DNA of 40,515 bases, taken from positions 1 to 40,515 of the forward strand of contig NZ_JADMKC010000018.1 of the NCBI RefSeq assembly GCF_018780105.1, read 5' to 3'. A program made the translations under genes and the position numbers. Positions 8,745-16,524 of the stretch are shown here, in pieces. The stretch is from Thiobacillus sp. GTDB lineage: Bacteria > Pseudomonadota > Gammaproteobacteria > Burkholderiales > Thiobacillaceae. The notes beneath the pieces were generated by a model. It saw nothing but the letters and a program-made list of their open reading frames with translations. It was not told where the DNA came from and did no database searches. Numbering within the stretch: position 1 is the first letter of the stretch; each line of letters opens with the position of its first letter.

Positions 8745-9254
8745 CTATCGGGGGTGACCCAAAAGTTTGACGATTTCACGCATGAAGGCAGGCAGGTCGG
8801 AGGGCTGCCTGGAGGTGACCAGCTTGTCGTCTACCACCACCTCCGTATCTTCGTACAGCGCACCTGCGCCTTGCAGTTCCTCGGCAACCGAGTGGTAGCA
8901 GGTGGCGCGTCGCCCCTGCAGCACACCAGCCGAGATCAAAATCTGCGGGCCGTGGCAGATGGCGGCGACAGGTTTGTTGCGATGCATGAAATCCTGCGTG
9001 ATCGCGATGACAGCCGGCTCCTTGCGTAGTTTCGCGGGGGCCTTGCCGCCGGGGAGAACGAGAAGGTCGTAGTTAGTCGGGTCGACATCCCGCACTGCTA
9101 TATCCACGGCGACCTCGTAGCCGTGCTTGCCGTTTATTTTCCCCCTGGCAATGGAAGAGATGTACACCTCCACGCCTTCCTCCTGCAGCCGGTAAAAGGG
9201 AAACAGGAGTTCGGAATCCTCGAAATGATCCGCGCCGATAATCAGTGCTCTCAT
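8745..9254 (-). CDS. DJ-1/PfpI family protein
   Basis: 169 residues starting MRALIIGADHFEDSELL at 9254. The class I amidotransferase-like fold shows the conserved Glu (E12), DLLVLPGG, and the nucleophile elbow AAICHGPQ with C100 and H101. Close relatives are YhbO/PfpI-type stress proteins, described as proteases, glyoxalases or deglycases; activity cannot be decided from sequence. A longer frame to 9338 overlaps the small membrane gene and lacks family similarity. Gene order with the two minus-strand genes upstream suggests a short stress operon (9975 to 8745). Confidence 0.92.
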   Translation of the reverse strand: MRALIIGADHFEDSELLFPFYRLQEEGVEVYISSIARGKINGKHGYEVAVDIAVRDVDPTNYDLLVLPGGKAPAKLRKEPAVIAITQDFMHRNKPVAAICHGPQILISAGVLQGRRATCYHSVAEELQGAGALYEDTEVVVDDKLVTSRQPSDLPAFMREIVKLLGHPR

Positions 9255-9282
9255 GGCAACTCCAGGTCTGGCAGCCGTTGGG

Positions 9283-9447
9283 CTAGGCTTGGCGCTCGAG
9301 CGCAATGCCAGCCAGTTCAATGACAACGCCCAGCGCAAGCACGATCAGGCCGGCCCATATTGCTGCGGGTGCCATGAACATCAGCACGCCACCCAGCACC
9401 ACCAGAACCCCAGCCAGAACGCGCCTCGAACGCTGTTTTCTCAACAT
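9283..9447 (-). CDS. Small two-helix membrane protein (54 residues)
   Basis: ATG at 9447, stop TAG at 9283. Begins with a basic tail MLRKQRSRR, then two hydrophobic helices (about 10-29, VLAGVLVVLGGVLMFMAPAA, and 31-48, WAGLIVLALGVVIELAGI), ending ALERQA. The positive-inside rule places the N-terminus in the cytoplasm. Proteins with this pattern (RVLAG-LLVLGG--M---P--W-GL--L-LGV--E--G) are common in betaproteobacteria but have no assigned role that I know. It sits between the acidic unknown gene and the DJ-1 gene, same strand, and is probably co-transcribed. Confidence 0.8.
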   Translation of the reverse strand: MLRKQRSRRVLAGVLVVLGGVLMFMAPAAIWAGLIVLALGVVIELAGIALERQA

Positions 9448-9474
9448 GATGAATGTTCCTCGGACATGGGCCGC

Positions 9475-9975
9475 TTACTCATAACGCAGAAACGCTTCCG
9501 CGAGGCTGTCGGCACCAGCATGTTCGATCAGCGCGTCGATCTCCTGCAACAGGGAGTCGTCCTCGTCCTCTTCCAGCACGCCGTCGCCGACCAGGCTTGC
9601 GCCCAGGCCGGCAAGGAGGGCGTCCCTGATCACGGCCAGCGTAGGCGGATTTTCGCGGTTCTCGTCGTTGACCACCGCCTCGATCACGCGCGAGAGCGGT
9701 TCGCTGGCGCTGGCCTGCACAAAATCGATGGCAAGGGCGGTTGCGCCGAATTCCTCGATGAGGGCATCCAGTTCATCGAGTGGCGATTCACTGACATCAA
9801 AGTGATGCAGTTGCTCGGCCTCCTTGAAGTCCTCGGGTAACAGATCGGCGAGAAAGCGGCGCACCGCCATGAGGCTGACGGGCTGCTCGCACGCCGGATT
9901 GTTGACCCGGCTGCGAAGCAGTGCCGACAGGCGTGGGCTGACCCGGCTGGCAATATCAATGGGATTTCGCGTCAT
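9475..9975 (-). CDS. Acidic protein of unknown function
   Basis: 166 residues, very rich in Asp and Glu, with repeated leucine-rich helices: LDELDALIEEFGATALAIDFV near 68-88 and LLQEIDALIEHAGADSLAEAF near the C-terminus are similar to one another (E-x-DALIE-x-GA-x-x-LA), suggesting an internal repeat. No membrane segment, signal peptide or catalytic motif. I do not recognise the family. Codon use and frame are normal for the genome, and it heads the probable three-gene minus-strand operon with the small membrane protein and the DJ-1 protein. Confidence 0.7.
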   Translation of the reverse strand: MTRNPIDIASRVSPRLSALLRSRVNNPACEQPVSLMAVRRFLADLLPEDFKEAEQLHHFDVSESPLDELDALIEEFGATALAIDFVQASASEPLSRVIEAVVNDENRENPPTLAVIRDALLAGLGASLVGDGVLEEDEDDSLLQEIDALIEHAGADSLAEAFLRYE

Positions 9976-10120
9976 GGCCTTTCCTTTTTGTCCGATGCCG
10001 CATGGTCAAACTCAACTCTTGAATCTCACTATCCATTTCAATGTATAGCAGATGGACTTTCGGCCTGTCGTCCGGACCGGGACAGCAGGCGCGTTCGTGT
10101 GGCTCGCATATTATTCAGGG

Positions 10121-11170
10121 ATGGATAAAAGCCACTCCCCAGATTCAACCGGATCAGCAATGGATGCCTCCCTCGCGGCCAAGCTCGACTTGCTGGGACG
10201 ACCGGGCACCTACCCCGAGGCGCCCGCGCGGGTGGAGCGGGTGGAAACCCACATGTCCTGGGTGTTCCTCACCGCCACCCATGTCTACAAGCTAAAAAAA
10301 CCGGTGCGCTACCCTTATCTCGACTTCGGCACGGTCGAGGCGCGGCGCCTGGACTGCGAGCTGGAGGTGCAACTCAACCGGCGTCTGGCCACCGATGTCT
10401 ACCTGGGCGTGATTCCGCTGGTGCGCGATTCGAACGGGCACTTGCACTTGGGCGGGACGGGGGAGACGGTGGACTGGCTGGTGCAGATGCGGCGGCTGCC
10501 GGCGCAACGCATGCTCGATCAACTGCTGCGCAGCGGCGCGGTCGAACAGGCGGAGATCATTCAGCTCGCCCGCCGGCTCGCCCGCTTTTATGCGGAAGCG
10601 GCTGCCGAGGCCATTACGCCCGCAGCCTATCGGCAAGGCCTGGCAGAACGGATCGAGGACAACCTGCGTGAACTCGGCAGCCCGGAATTCGGCCTCGACC
10701 CGGATCAGATGCAGCGTCTTGCCGGCCTTCAGTTGAGTTTCCTGCAACGCCACGCCGAACTGTTCGACGCCCGCGTGCGGCAGCATCGCATTGTCGAGGG
10801 GCACGGCGACCTGCGGCCGGAGCACGTGTGCCTGCTAGCGCAGCCGGTGGTCATCGATTGCCTGGAATTCAACCGCGAATTCCGCATCCTCGATACGGTC
10901 GACGAACTGGGCTATCTGGCGCTGGAATGCGAGCGGCTGCATGCGCCGCAGGTAGGCCGCTGGCTGCTGGAAAGCTATCGCGAGGCGAGTGGCGATGCCC
11001 CGCCCGATGCCCTGATTCATTTCTATCAGAGCTGCCGCGCGGTCCTGCGTGCCAAGCTTGCCGTCTGGCACCTGCGCGACGACGGGCGACATCCGCCGGG
11101 CCGCTGGCTGGCAACGGCCAGGGACTACCTCGACCTGGCGCAGCGGCATGCCGATGCGGCAGGAAGCTGA
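10121..11170 (+). CDS. Aminoglycoside phosphotransferase-like kinase (COG2187 type)
   Basis: 349 residues. It contains HGDLRPEHV (H228-D230, the catalytic loop of APH-type kinases) followed by VVIDCLEFN (metal-binding Asp). The N-terminal lobe has VYKLKKPVRYPYLDFGT, holding the ATP-binding lysine. This matches the COG2187 proteins, often fused to or paired with a P-loop (AAA_33) kinase domain; here only the APH-like half is present. The substrate is unknown, and drug resistance should not be assumed. Start sites at 10052, 10121 and 10160 are all in frame; I chose 10121. It ends just before the MITE. Confidence 0.85.
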   Translation: MDKSHSPDSTGSAMDASLAAKLDLLGRPGTYPEAPARVERVETHMSWVFLTATHVYKLKKPVRYPYLDFGTVEARRLDCELEVQLNRRLATDVYLGVIPLVRDSNGHLHLGGTGETVDWLVQMRRLPAQRMLDQLLRSGAVEQAEIIQLARRLARFYAEAAAEAITPAAYRQGLAERIEDNLRELGSPEFGLDPDQMQRLAGLQLSFLQRHAELFDARVRQHRIVEGHGDLRPEHVCLLAQPVVIDCLEFNREFRILDTVDELGYLALECERLHAPQVGRWLLESYREASGDAPPDALIHFYQSCRAVLRAKLAVWHLRDDGRHPPGRWLATARDYLDLAQRHADAAGS

Positions 11171-11181
11171 CGCGCGCCTGC

Positions 11182-11377
11182 CTAGTGTCGTGAATCAGAA
11201 ATATCGAAACATAAAACGGTGTCTTTTTCCGCATGGCGGCGTTACTCGTCGTTGCCATAGAGCCCGCTATGTCGCCTCCTCGCGCCTCTTGTGTCCAGGC
11301 CGACAGGCCGTCGGGTATGCCATGCAAAAAAATCCATCCGTTTTATTTGTCCCGCTATTTCTGATTCACGACACTAG
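11182..11377. mobile_element. 196-bp MITE with long terminal inverted repeats
   Basis: The ends are a perfect 22-bp inverted repeat: CTAGTGTCGTGAATCAGAAATA at 11182-11203 and its reverse complement at 11356-11377. Weaker pairing continues inward through a shared ATAAAACGG, for about 35-40 bases. No ORF covers it. The outer CTAG contains TA on both sides, compatible with a TA target duplication as in IS630/Tc1-type elements, though it may simply be part of the repeat. It lies between convergent genes, could fold as one large hairpin, and supplies the stop codon of the PRPP synthetase gene. Confidence 0.88.
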
Positions 11378-12360
11378 TCCTGCAGCAGTTCGGCCAGCGA
11401 GCCGTCGCTGTGCAGGCGGCGGATGGCTTCTGCAAACAGGGGCGCCGAATCCAGCACCTCCACCCGGCTGCCCAGCAGCGCCGGCAGCAGCCGCAAGGGG
11501 GGAATGCTGTCGGTGACCAGTACCTTTTCCAGGGCCGGGTGGACCAGCGCTTCGGCCGCCGCCTCGGCGAACAGGCCGTGGCTGGCTGCGGCTAACACCC
11601 GTTTGGCGCCCAGCGCCTTGCAGGCGGCGGCCGCCCGCGCCAGCGTGGTGCCGCTGCTGATCAGGTCGTCGATGATGAGGATGGTGCTGCCGGCGACGTC
11701 GCCCACCACCGCCTCGCCCGACACCACGCCCCCGCTGCGGCGCTTTTCCATGAATGCGACGGCGACGGGACGGCCGAGCGCGCGCGCAAGGGAATCGCGA
11801 AAGACCTCTGCCCGCTTGATTCCGCCGATGTCCGGCGACATCACCACGATGGCTTCGTCACGCAGCCGTGCCGCGAACCAGGCAACAAACAGGCCGCGGC
11901 CCTCCAGGTGTTCGGCCGGGATGCGAAAGGCATTCTGATAGGCGGCCAGGTTGTGCACGTCGAGCGTCACCACGCGGTCGGTACCCACCGCTTCGAACAG
12001 TAGGGCGACATAGCGGCTGCTGACCGGATCGCGCGGCTGGGTCCGACGGTCCTTGCGGGAATACGCCAGATAGGGGCAGATGGCAGTGACGCGGGCGGCC
12101 GAGGCATCCTTCAATGTGCCGATGAAAAACAGCAGGCGAACCAGCTTGTCGTTGGCGCTCATGCCCGGCTCGCCATGGAGCGAATGGATCACATAGACAT
12201 CCCTGCCGCGCACGTTTTCCAGTGGCCGCGCCTTGTGCTCGCCGTCCTCGAATTCACGTTCCTCGTGGCTGGCAAGCTCAATCTCCAGCGCCGAGGCCAC
12301 GCGCTCGCCATAGGCGCGGCTGGCATCGAGCGCGAACAGGCAAAGATGATCGTGATTCAT
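11374..12360 (-). CDS. prs: Ribose-phosphate pyrophosphokinase (PRPP synthetase)
   Basis: 328 residues. Makes PRPP from ribose 5-phosphate and ATP. Seen: [50 protein letters not shown] (divalent metal site), and the PRPP-binding loop [12 protein letters not shown] (about 228-239). It differs from the standard housekeeping Prs in details and is probably a second copy dedicated to this cluster. ATG 12360 follows AGGGGA. The last codon GAC is followed by TAG contributed by the MITE, so the native C-terminus may have been trimmed or replaced. Divergent from the RNA-repair/NAD genes, whose PncB consumes PRPP. Confidence 0.93.
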   Translation of the reverse strand: MNHDHLCLFALDASRAYGERVASALEIELASHEEREFEDGEHKARPLENVRGRDVYVIHSLHGEPGMSANDKLVRLLFFIGTLKDASAARVTAICPYLAYSRKDRRTQPRDPVSSRYVALLFEAVGTDRVVTLDVHNLAAYQNAFRIPAEHLEGRGLFVAWFAARLRDEAIVVMSPDIGGIKRAEVFRDSLARALGRPVAVAFMEKRRSGGVVSGEAVVGDVAGSTILIIDDLISSGTTLARAAAACKALGAKRVLAAASHGLFAEAAAEALVHPALEKVLVTDSIPPLRLLPALLGSRVEVLDSAPLFAEAIRRLHSDGSLAELLQD

Positions 12361-12438
12361 CGACCGTTCCCCTTTTTCTAACGCTGGCATCGATTAAATA
12401 ATATGCCAGACTGAAAACAGGTGTTGTTCACAGGAAAG

Positions 12439-12618
12439 ATGAGAACCATGGAAACCAAGGAATGTTTTCTGAAGGATCAGTTTGGCTATTGCTGGCTGGA
12501 GCATGACCAGTGGATGTTCCAGGCAGTGGATGTGCACGAGCAACTGCTGGGCGAGCCCATAAAAGTCGAACTGGCGGATCTGGTTTTTCACCACGATGAA
12601 GACGAAGAACTGCATTAG
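12439..12618 (+). CDS. Small acidic protein of unknown function
   Basis: 59 residues if it starts at ATG 12439, 56 from ATG 12448; AGGA at 12432-12435 is close to the first and far from the second. The sequence (KECFLKDQFGYCWLEHDQW...) is compact, with two cysteines, many acidic residues and a His/Asp/Glu-rich tail (VFHHDEDEELH) that could bind a metal. Family not recognised. It is the first gene of the plus-strand cluster, divergent from prs and 35 bases before archease, so it may act with RtcB/archease, but there is no direct evidence. Confidence 0.65.
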   Translation: MRTMETKECFLKDQFGYCWLEHDQWMFQAVDVHEQLLGEPIKVELADLVFHHDEDEELH

Positions 12619-12653
12619 GGCCTGAGGACGTTTAAAACCGGCGTTCATCGGGG

Positions 12654-13085
12654 ATGCCAGGCATGCTTACTGGACATTGGGAGCATTTTTCGCATGAAGC
12701 CGATATGGGCGTGCGTGGAGCAGGCGCTTCGCTCGATCAGGCGTTCGAGCAAGTTGCGCTGGGCCTGACAGCGGTGGTGACCGATCCGGCTCTCGTGACC
12801 CCCGAAAAAATGATCCGGCTAACGTGCGAGGCGCCCGATGTCGAGTTGCTGCTGGTGGACTGGCTCAACGCGCTGATATACGAAATGGCGACGCGCAAGA
12901 TGCTGTTCAGCCGCTTTGAAGTGAGGCTGAAAGGAAAACACTTGAGTGCGACAGCATGGGGAGAAGTGCTGGATGTAGCTCGCCACCACCCTGCAGTCGA
13001 AGTGAAGGGGGCGACCTATACGGCGCTTAAGGTAGCCCAGCAGGCCGATGGTGACTGGCTCGCCCAATGTGTGGTGGACGTGTAG
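12654..13085 (+). CDS. Archease, activator of RtcB
   Basis: 143 residues. Archease helps RtcB turn over, by promoting guanylylation of the ligase histidine. The family signature is present at the N-terminus: [12 protein letters not shown] (D17, usually DHTADIG), followed by [29 protein letters not shown] (conserved WLN-x-LI) and the C-terminal [13 protein letters not shown] with the final VVDV strand containing the conserved acidic residue. Start could also be the ATG at 12663. The gene lies 25 bases before rtcB, the common archease-rtcB pairing. Confidence 0.93.
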   Translation: MPGMLTGHWEHFSHEADMGVRGAGASLDQAFEQVALGLTAVVTDPALVTPEKMIRLTCEAPDVELLLVDWLNALIYEMATRKMLFSRFEVRLKGKHLSATAWGEVLDVARHHPAVEVKGATYTALKVAQQADGDWLAQCVVDV

Positions 13086-13110
13086 CGGCAGCTGGAAGCG
13101 AAGGAATTGC

Positions 13111-14541
13111 ATGGATATTGCACGGTTTGAACGCAAGTCCGAATTCGAATGGCAGATCAAGCCGTTTGGCAGGATGCAGGTACCGGGCGTGATCTTCGCC
13201 AGCGAGGCACTGCTGCGCGAGATGGACGCCAAGGTGGCCGAACAGGTGACCAATGTCGCCATGCTGCCGGGTATCGTCGAAGCGTCTTTCGCCATGCCGG
13301 ACGCGCATTGGGGCTACGGTTTCCCCATCGGCGGCGTGGCGGCGTTCGACCCGGACCATGGCGGTGTGGTGTCGGCGGGCGGCGTGGGATTCGACATCTC
13401 CTGCGGTGTGCGTACCCTGCATACCGGCTTGCAACTCAAGGACATCGAGTCGCTGAAAACGCGGCTCGCAGACGCGCTCTATCACAGCATTCCTGCCGGC
13501 CTGGGGAGCACCGGTGCGATTCGGCTGGACGCGGCGAAGATGGATGCCATGCTGCGCGGAGGCGCCCGCTGGGCGATAGAGCAGGGCTTTGGCGAAGCGG
13601 CAGACCTGGAGCGCATCGAAGAGGGCGGCTGCATGCGCGGTGCAGACCCATCCCAGGTTTCCGAACAGGCCAAAAAACGCCAGCACGACGAAATGGGCAC
13701 GCTCGGTTCAGGCAACCATTATCTGGAAGTCCAGCAGGTGACCGAGGTCTACGCCGCAGACATCGCCGCTGCATATGGCCTGAAACCGGGCGATGTCGTC
13801 GTCAGCATCCACTGCGGCTCGCGCGGACTCGGTCACCAGATCGGCACCGAATTCCTGCGGCAAATGGTGATCGCCGCCCCTGGCTACGGCATCGAATTGC
13901 CTGATCGTGAATTGGCCTGTGCCCCGATCCATTCGCCGCTGGGTCAAAACTATCTTGGCGCCATGCGGGCGGGCATCAATTGCGCCCTGGCCAATCGACA
14001 GATTCTGACCTACCTCACGCGTCAGGTGTTTTCGCGGCTATTGCCTCAATCAAGGCTACCGCTGCTGTATGACGTATCCCACAACACCTGCAAGCTGGAG
14101 ACCCATACTGTGGATGGACAACCGAAGAAACTCTTTGTGCATCGCAAGGGCGCCACGCGTGCGTTTGGTCCCGGCCACCCCGATCTTCCCGCAGCGCTGC
14201 GTGAGGCCGGCCAGCCGGTACTGATCGGCGGCAGCATGGGGACGGCGTCCTACATTCTGGCAGGCACGCGCGCGAGCATGCAGCGGGCCTTCGGTTCCGC
14301 TTGTCACGGATCGGGGCGGGCGATGAGCCGACATCAGGCATTGCGCAACTGGAACGGTCGGCACGTCGTCGATGAACTGGCAAGGCGCGGCACCCTGATT
14401 CGCAGTCCATCCTCGCGTGGGGTGGCGGAGGAAGCCCCAGGCGCCTACAAGGATGTGAGTGAAGTGGTGAATTCGGCTGAGCATGCCGGCCTGGCGCGCA
14501 AGGTGGCGCGTCTGGAACCGATCATCTGCATCAAGGGCTGA
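13111..14541 (+). CDS. rtcB: RNA-splicing ligase RtcB
   Basis: 476 residues, full length. Joins RNA 2',3'-cyclic phosphate (or 3'-phosphate) ends to 5'-OH ends using GTP and Mn2+. Mn-binding residues are visible: D95 and C98 in GFDISCGVRTL, the GNHYLEVQ histidine, HCGSRGLGHQ, and the later DVSHNTCK. The guanylylated histidine should be in the C-terminal ACHGSGRAMSR motif. ATG 13111 follows AAGGA; the longer frame begins inside archease. No rtcA cyclase or RtcR regulator is nearby, so regulation differs from the E. coli system. Confidence 0.96.
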   Translation: MDIARFERKSEFEWQIKPFGRMQVPGVIFASEALLREMDAKVAEQVTNVAMLPGIVEASFAMPDAHWGYGFPIGGVAAFDPDHGGVVSAGGVGFDISCGVRTLHTGLQLKDIESLKTRLADALYHSIPAGLGSTGAIRLDAAKMDAMLRGGARWAIEQGFGEAADLERIEEGGCMRGADPSQVSEQAKKRQHDEMGTLGSGNHYLEVQQVTEVYAADIAAAYGLKPGDVVVSIHCGSRGLGHQIGTEFLRQMVIAAPGYGIELPDRELACAPIHSPLGQNYLGAMRAGINCALANRQILTYLTRQVFSRLLPQSRLPLLYDVSHNTCKLETHTVDGQPKKLFVHRKGATRAFGPGHPDLPAALREAGQPVLIGGSMGTASYILAGTRASMQRAFGSACHGSGRAMSRHQALRNWNGRHVVDELARRGTLIRSPSSRGVAEEAPGAYKDVSEVVNSAEHAGLARKVARLEPIICIKG

Positions 14542-14551
14542 GGGCCGCAGC

Positions 14552-15166
14552 ATGGACTACGCCACCGAACCACTCGATCAGAACACGCTGCAACCGCAGC
14601 CGGGTGATGCACTGCTTGTTGTTGACGTACAAAACGATTTTCTGCCAGGCGGCAGTCTGGCGGTGAAGGGTGGCGACGAGGTGGTGCCGGTTCTCAACGG
14701 CTATATCGGCGCATTCGTGGCGCATGGCCTGCCGGTTTACGCCACGCGCGACTGGCATCCGAAGGCGCACTGCTCCTTTCGCGAGCAGGGAGGGCTCTGG
14801 CCACCGCACTGTGTGGCGCGCACACACGGCGCAGAATTCTCGGCGGGGCTCAAGCTACCGCCTGATGCTGTGGTGATCTCCAAAGCGACCACGCCCGATG
14901 AGGATGCCTACTCCGGTTTTCAGAATACGGATCTGGATCAGCGCCTGCATGCTGCGGGCATCCGCCGGCTGTTTGTTGGCGGGCTGGCTACCGACTACTG
15001 CGTGCTCAATACAGTGCGCGATGCCATTAGGCTCGGCTTCGAAGTGATGCTGCTGACCGATGCGATGCGGGCGGTGGATGTCCAGCACAGCGGCGGCAAG
15101 CAGGCTGTGGCGGAAATGGTCGGGCTCGGCGCGCAGCCGATCACGCTCAATGGGCTGGCCGTGTGA
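14552..15166 (+). CDS. pncA: Nicotinamidase
   Basis: 204 residues. Hydrolyses nicotinamide to nicotinate in NAD salvage. The isochorismatase-type triad is intact: D25 (VVDVQNDF), K111 (VISKATT) and C150 (GLATDYCV). Metal ligands D67, H69 and H73 are in TRDWHPKAHCSF. It starts ten bases after the rtcB stop and ends in a GTGA overlap with the next gene, the enzyme that uses its product. No signal peptide; cytoplasmic. Confidence 0.95.
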   Translation: MDYATEPLDQNTLQPQPGDALLVVDVQNDFLPGGSLAVKGGDEVVPVLNGYIGAFVAHGLPVYATRDWHPKAHCSFREQGGLWPPHCVARTHGAEFSAGLKLPPDAVVISKATTPDEDAYSGFQNTDLDQRLHAAGIRRLFVGGLATDYCVLNTVRDAIRLGFEVMLLTDAMRAVDVQHSGGKQAVAEMVGLGAQPITLNGLAV

Positions 15167-16515
15167 ATCCCGCGACCAGCCCCCTGCTGTGCGACCTCTA
15201 TCAGCTCACCATGCTGCAGGGATATCACGACTGTGCAATGGAAGACACCGCGGTGTTCGAGTTCTTCGTACGCAAGCTGCGTCCGGGCCGCGGTTTCCTG
15301 ATGGCGGCAGGATTGGAACAGGCGCTCGAATTTCTCGAACAGCTGCGCTTTGCACCGGAAGAACTTGAGTGGCTGGCGGCCACCGGTCGTTTCAGCCAGA
15401 GTTTCCTCGCCACCCTGGAAACGCTGCGCTTTACCGGCGACGTGCACGCGATGCCAGAAGGCACGGTGTTCTTTCCCAACGAGCCGATTCTGCGCGTGAC
15501 CGCGCCGATCGCGCAGGCGCAACTGGTGGAAACGCGTCTCATCAACCTGCTGAATCTGCAGACGCTGATCGCCTCCAAGGCGGCGCGCTCGGTGTTAATG
15601 GCGCCGGGCAAGCTGCTGGTGGACTTCGGGCTGCGCCGCGCGCACGGGGCGGAGGCAGGCCTGCTGGCGGCGCGCGCAAGCTATATCGCCGGTTTCACGG
15701 GAACCTCAACGGTGCTGGCCGGCCAGCAGTTCGGCATGCCGTTGTTCGGCACCATGGCGCATTCCTTCATCCAGGCGCACGACGACGAGGCGCTGGCCTT
15801 CGAGCATTTCGCCCATGCTCAGCCCGACAACGTGGTGGTGCTGATCGACACCTACGACACCGAGGCGGCCGCCCGCAAGGTGGTGGCGCTGGCGCCGAAA
15901 CTGACGCGTGACGGCATCCGCATCAAGGGGGTGCGCATCGATTCCGGCGATCTCGCCGAGCATGCGCGCCGGGTGCGGCGCATTCTCGACGCGGGCGGGC
16001 TGAAGGACGCCATCATTTTTGCCAGTGGCGATCTCGACGAATATGCCCTGCGCGACATGCTGGCCGCCGGCGCGCCGGTGGATGGCTTTGGCGTTGGCAC
16101 GCGAATCGACACCTCGTGCGATGTGCCTTTTCTCGATTGTGCCTACAAGCTGCAGGAATATGCCGGCCGTGCGCGCCGCAAGCGCTCCGAGGGCAAGGCC
16201 ACCTGGCCAGGACGCAAGCAGGTGTTCCGCAATCACGATGCCGACGGCAACATGGCAGGCGATGTCGTGACGCTGGAAGCCGACAACCAGCCGGGCGAGC
16301 CGCTGCTGATCCCGGTGATGCGTGGCGGTCGACGCCTGGCGCCTACCCCGACCTTGCAGGCCATTCGCTATCACGCATCAGAAAACCTGGCTCGGCTGCC
16401 GGAACCGCTACGACGTTTGCAGGAAGATGTTGCCTATCGAGTGGAGATTGCGCCCGCGTTGCACGAGCTGGCTGCCGAGGTCGACCGCGCTACCTTTCCT
16501 GGCCATAGCGACTAG
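15163..16515 (+). CDS. pncB: Nicotinate phosphoribosyltransferase
   Basis: 450 residues with a GTG start overlapping the pncA stop. Converts nicotinate and PRPP to nicotinate mononucleotide with ATP hydrolysis. Characteristic parts: LLCDLYQLTMLQGY at the N-terminus, FGTMAHSFIQAHDDE with H200 (the phosphorylated histidine), IDTYDTEAAARK, VRIDSGDLAEHARRVRRILD and FGVGTRIDTS. Direct metabolic link to pncA upstream and to the PRPP synthetase across the divergent promoter region, so all parts of nicotinamide-to-NaMN salvage are together. Confidence 0.95.
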   Translation: MNPATSPLLCDLYQLTMLQGYHDCAMEDTAVFEFFVRKLRPGRGFLMAAGLEQALEFLEQLRFAPEELEWLAATGRFSQSFLATLETLRFTGDVHAMPEGTVFFPNEPILRVTAPIAQAQLVETRLINLLNLQTLIASKAARSVLMAPGKLLVDFGLRRAHGAEAGLLAARASYIAGFTGTSTVLAGQQFGMPLFGTMAHSFIQAHDDEALAFEHFAHAQPDNVVVLIDTYDTEAAARKVVALAPKLTRDGIRIKGVRIDSGDLAEHARRVRRILDAGGLKDAIIFASGDLDEYALRDMLAAGAPVDGFGVGTRIDTSCDVPFLDCAYKLQEYAGRARRKRSEGKATWPGRKQVFRNHDADGNMAGDVVTLEADNQPGEPLLIPVMRGGRRLAPTPTLQAIRYHASENLARLPEPLRRLQEDVAYRVEIAPALHELAAEVDRATFPGHSD

Positions 16516-16524
16516 ATTGAAAAT

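Noticed and set aside
10121-11170. Aminoglycoside resistance gene
   Set aside because: The APH-like fold is there, but the sequence fits the COG2187 kinase group rather than a known resistance enzyme.
10869-11327. Minus-strand frame crossing the MITE and the kinase gene end
   Set aside because: It joins MITE sequence to antisense of the kinase gene and has no start signal or domain.
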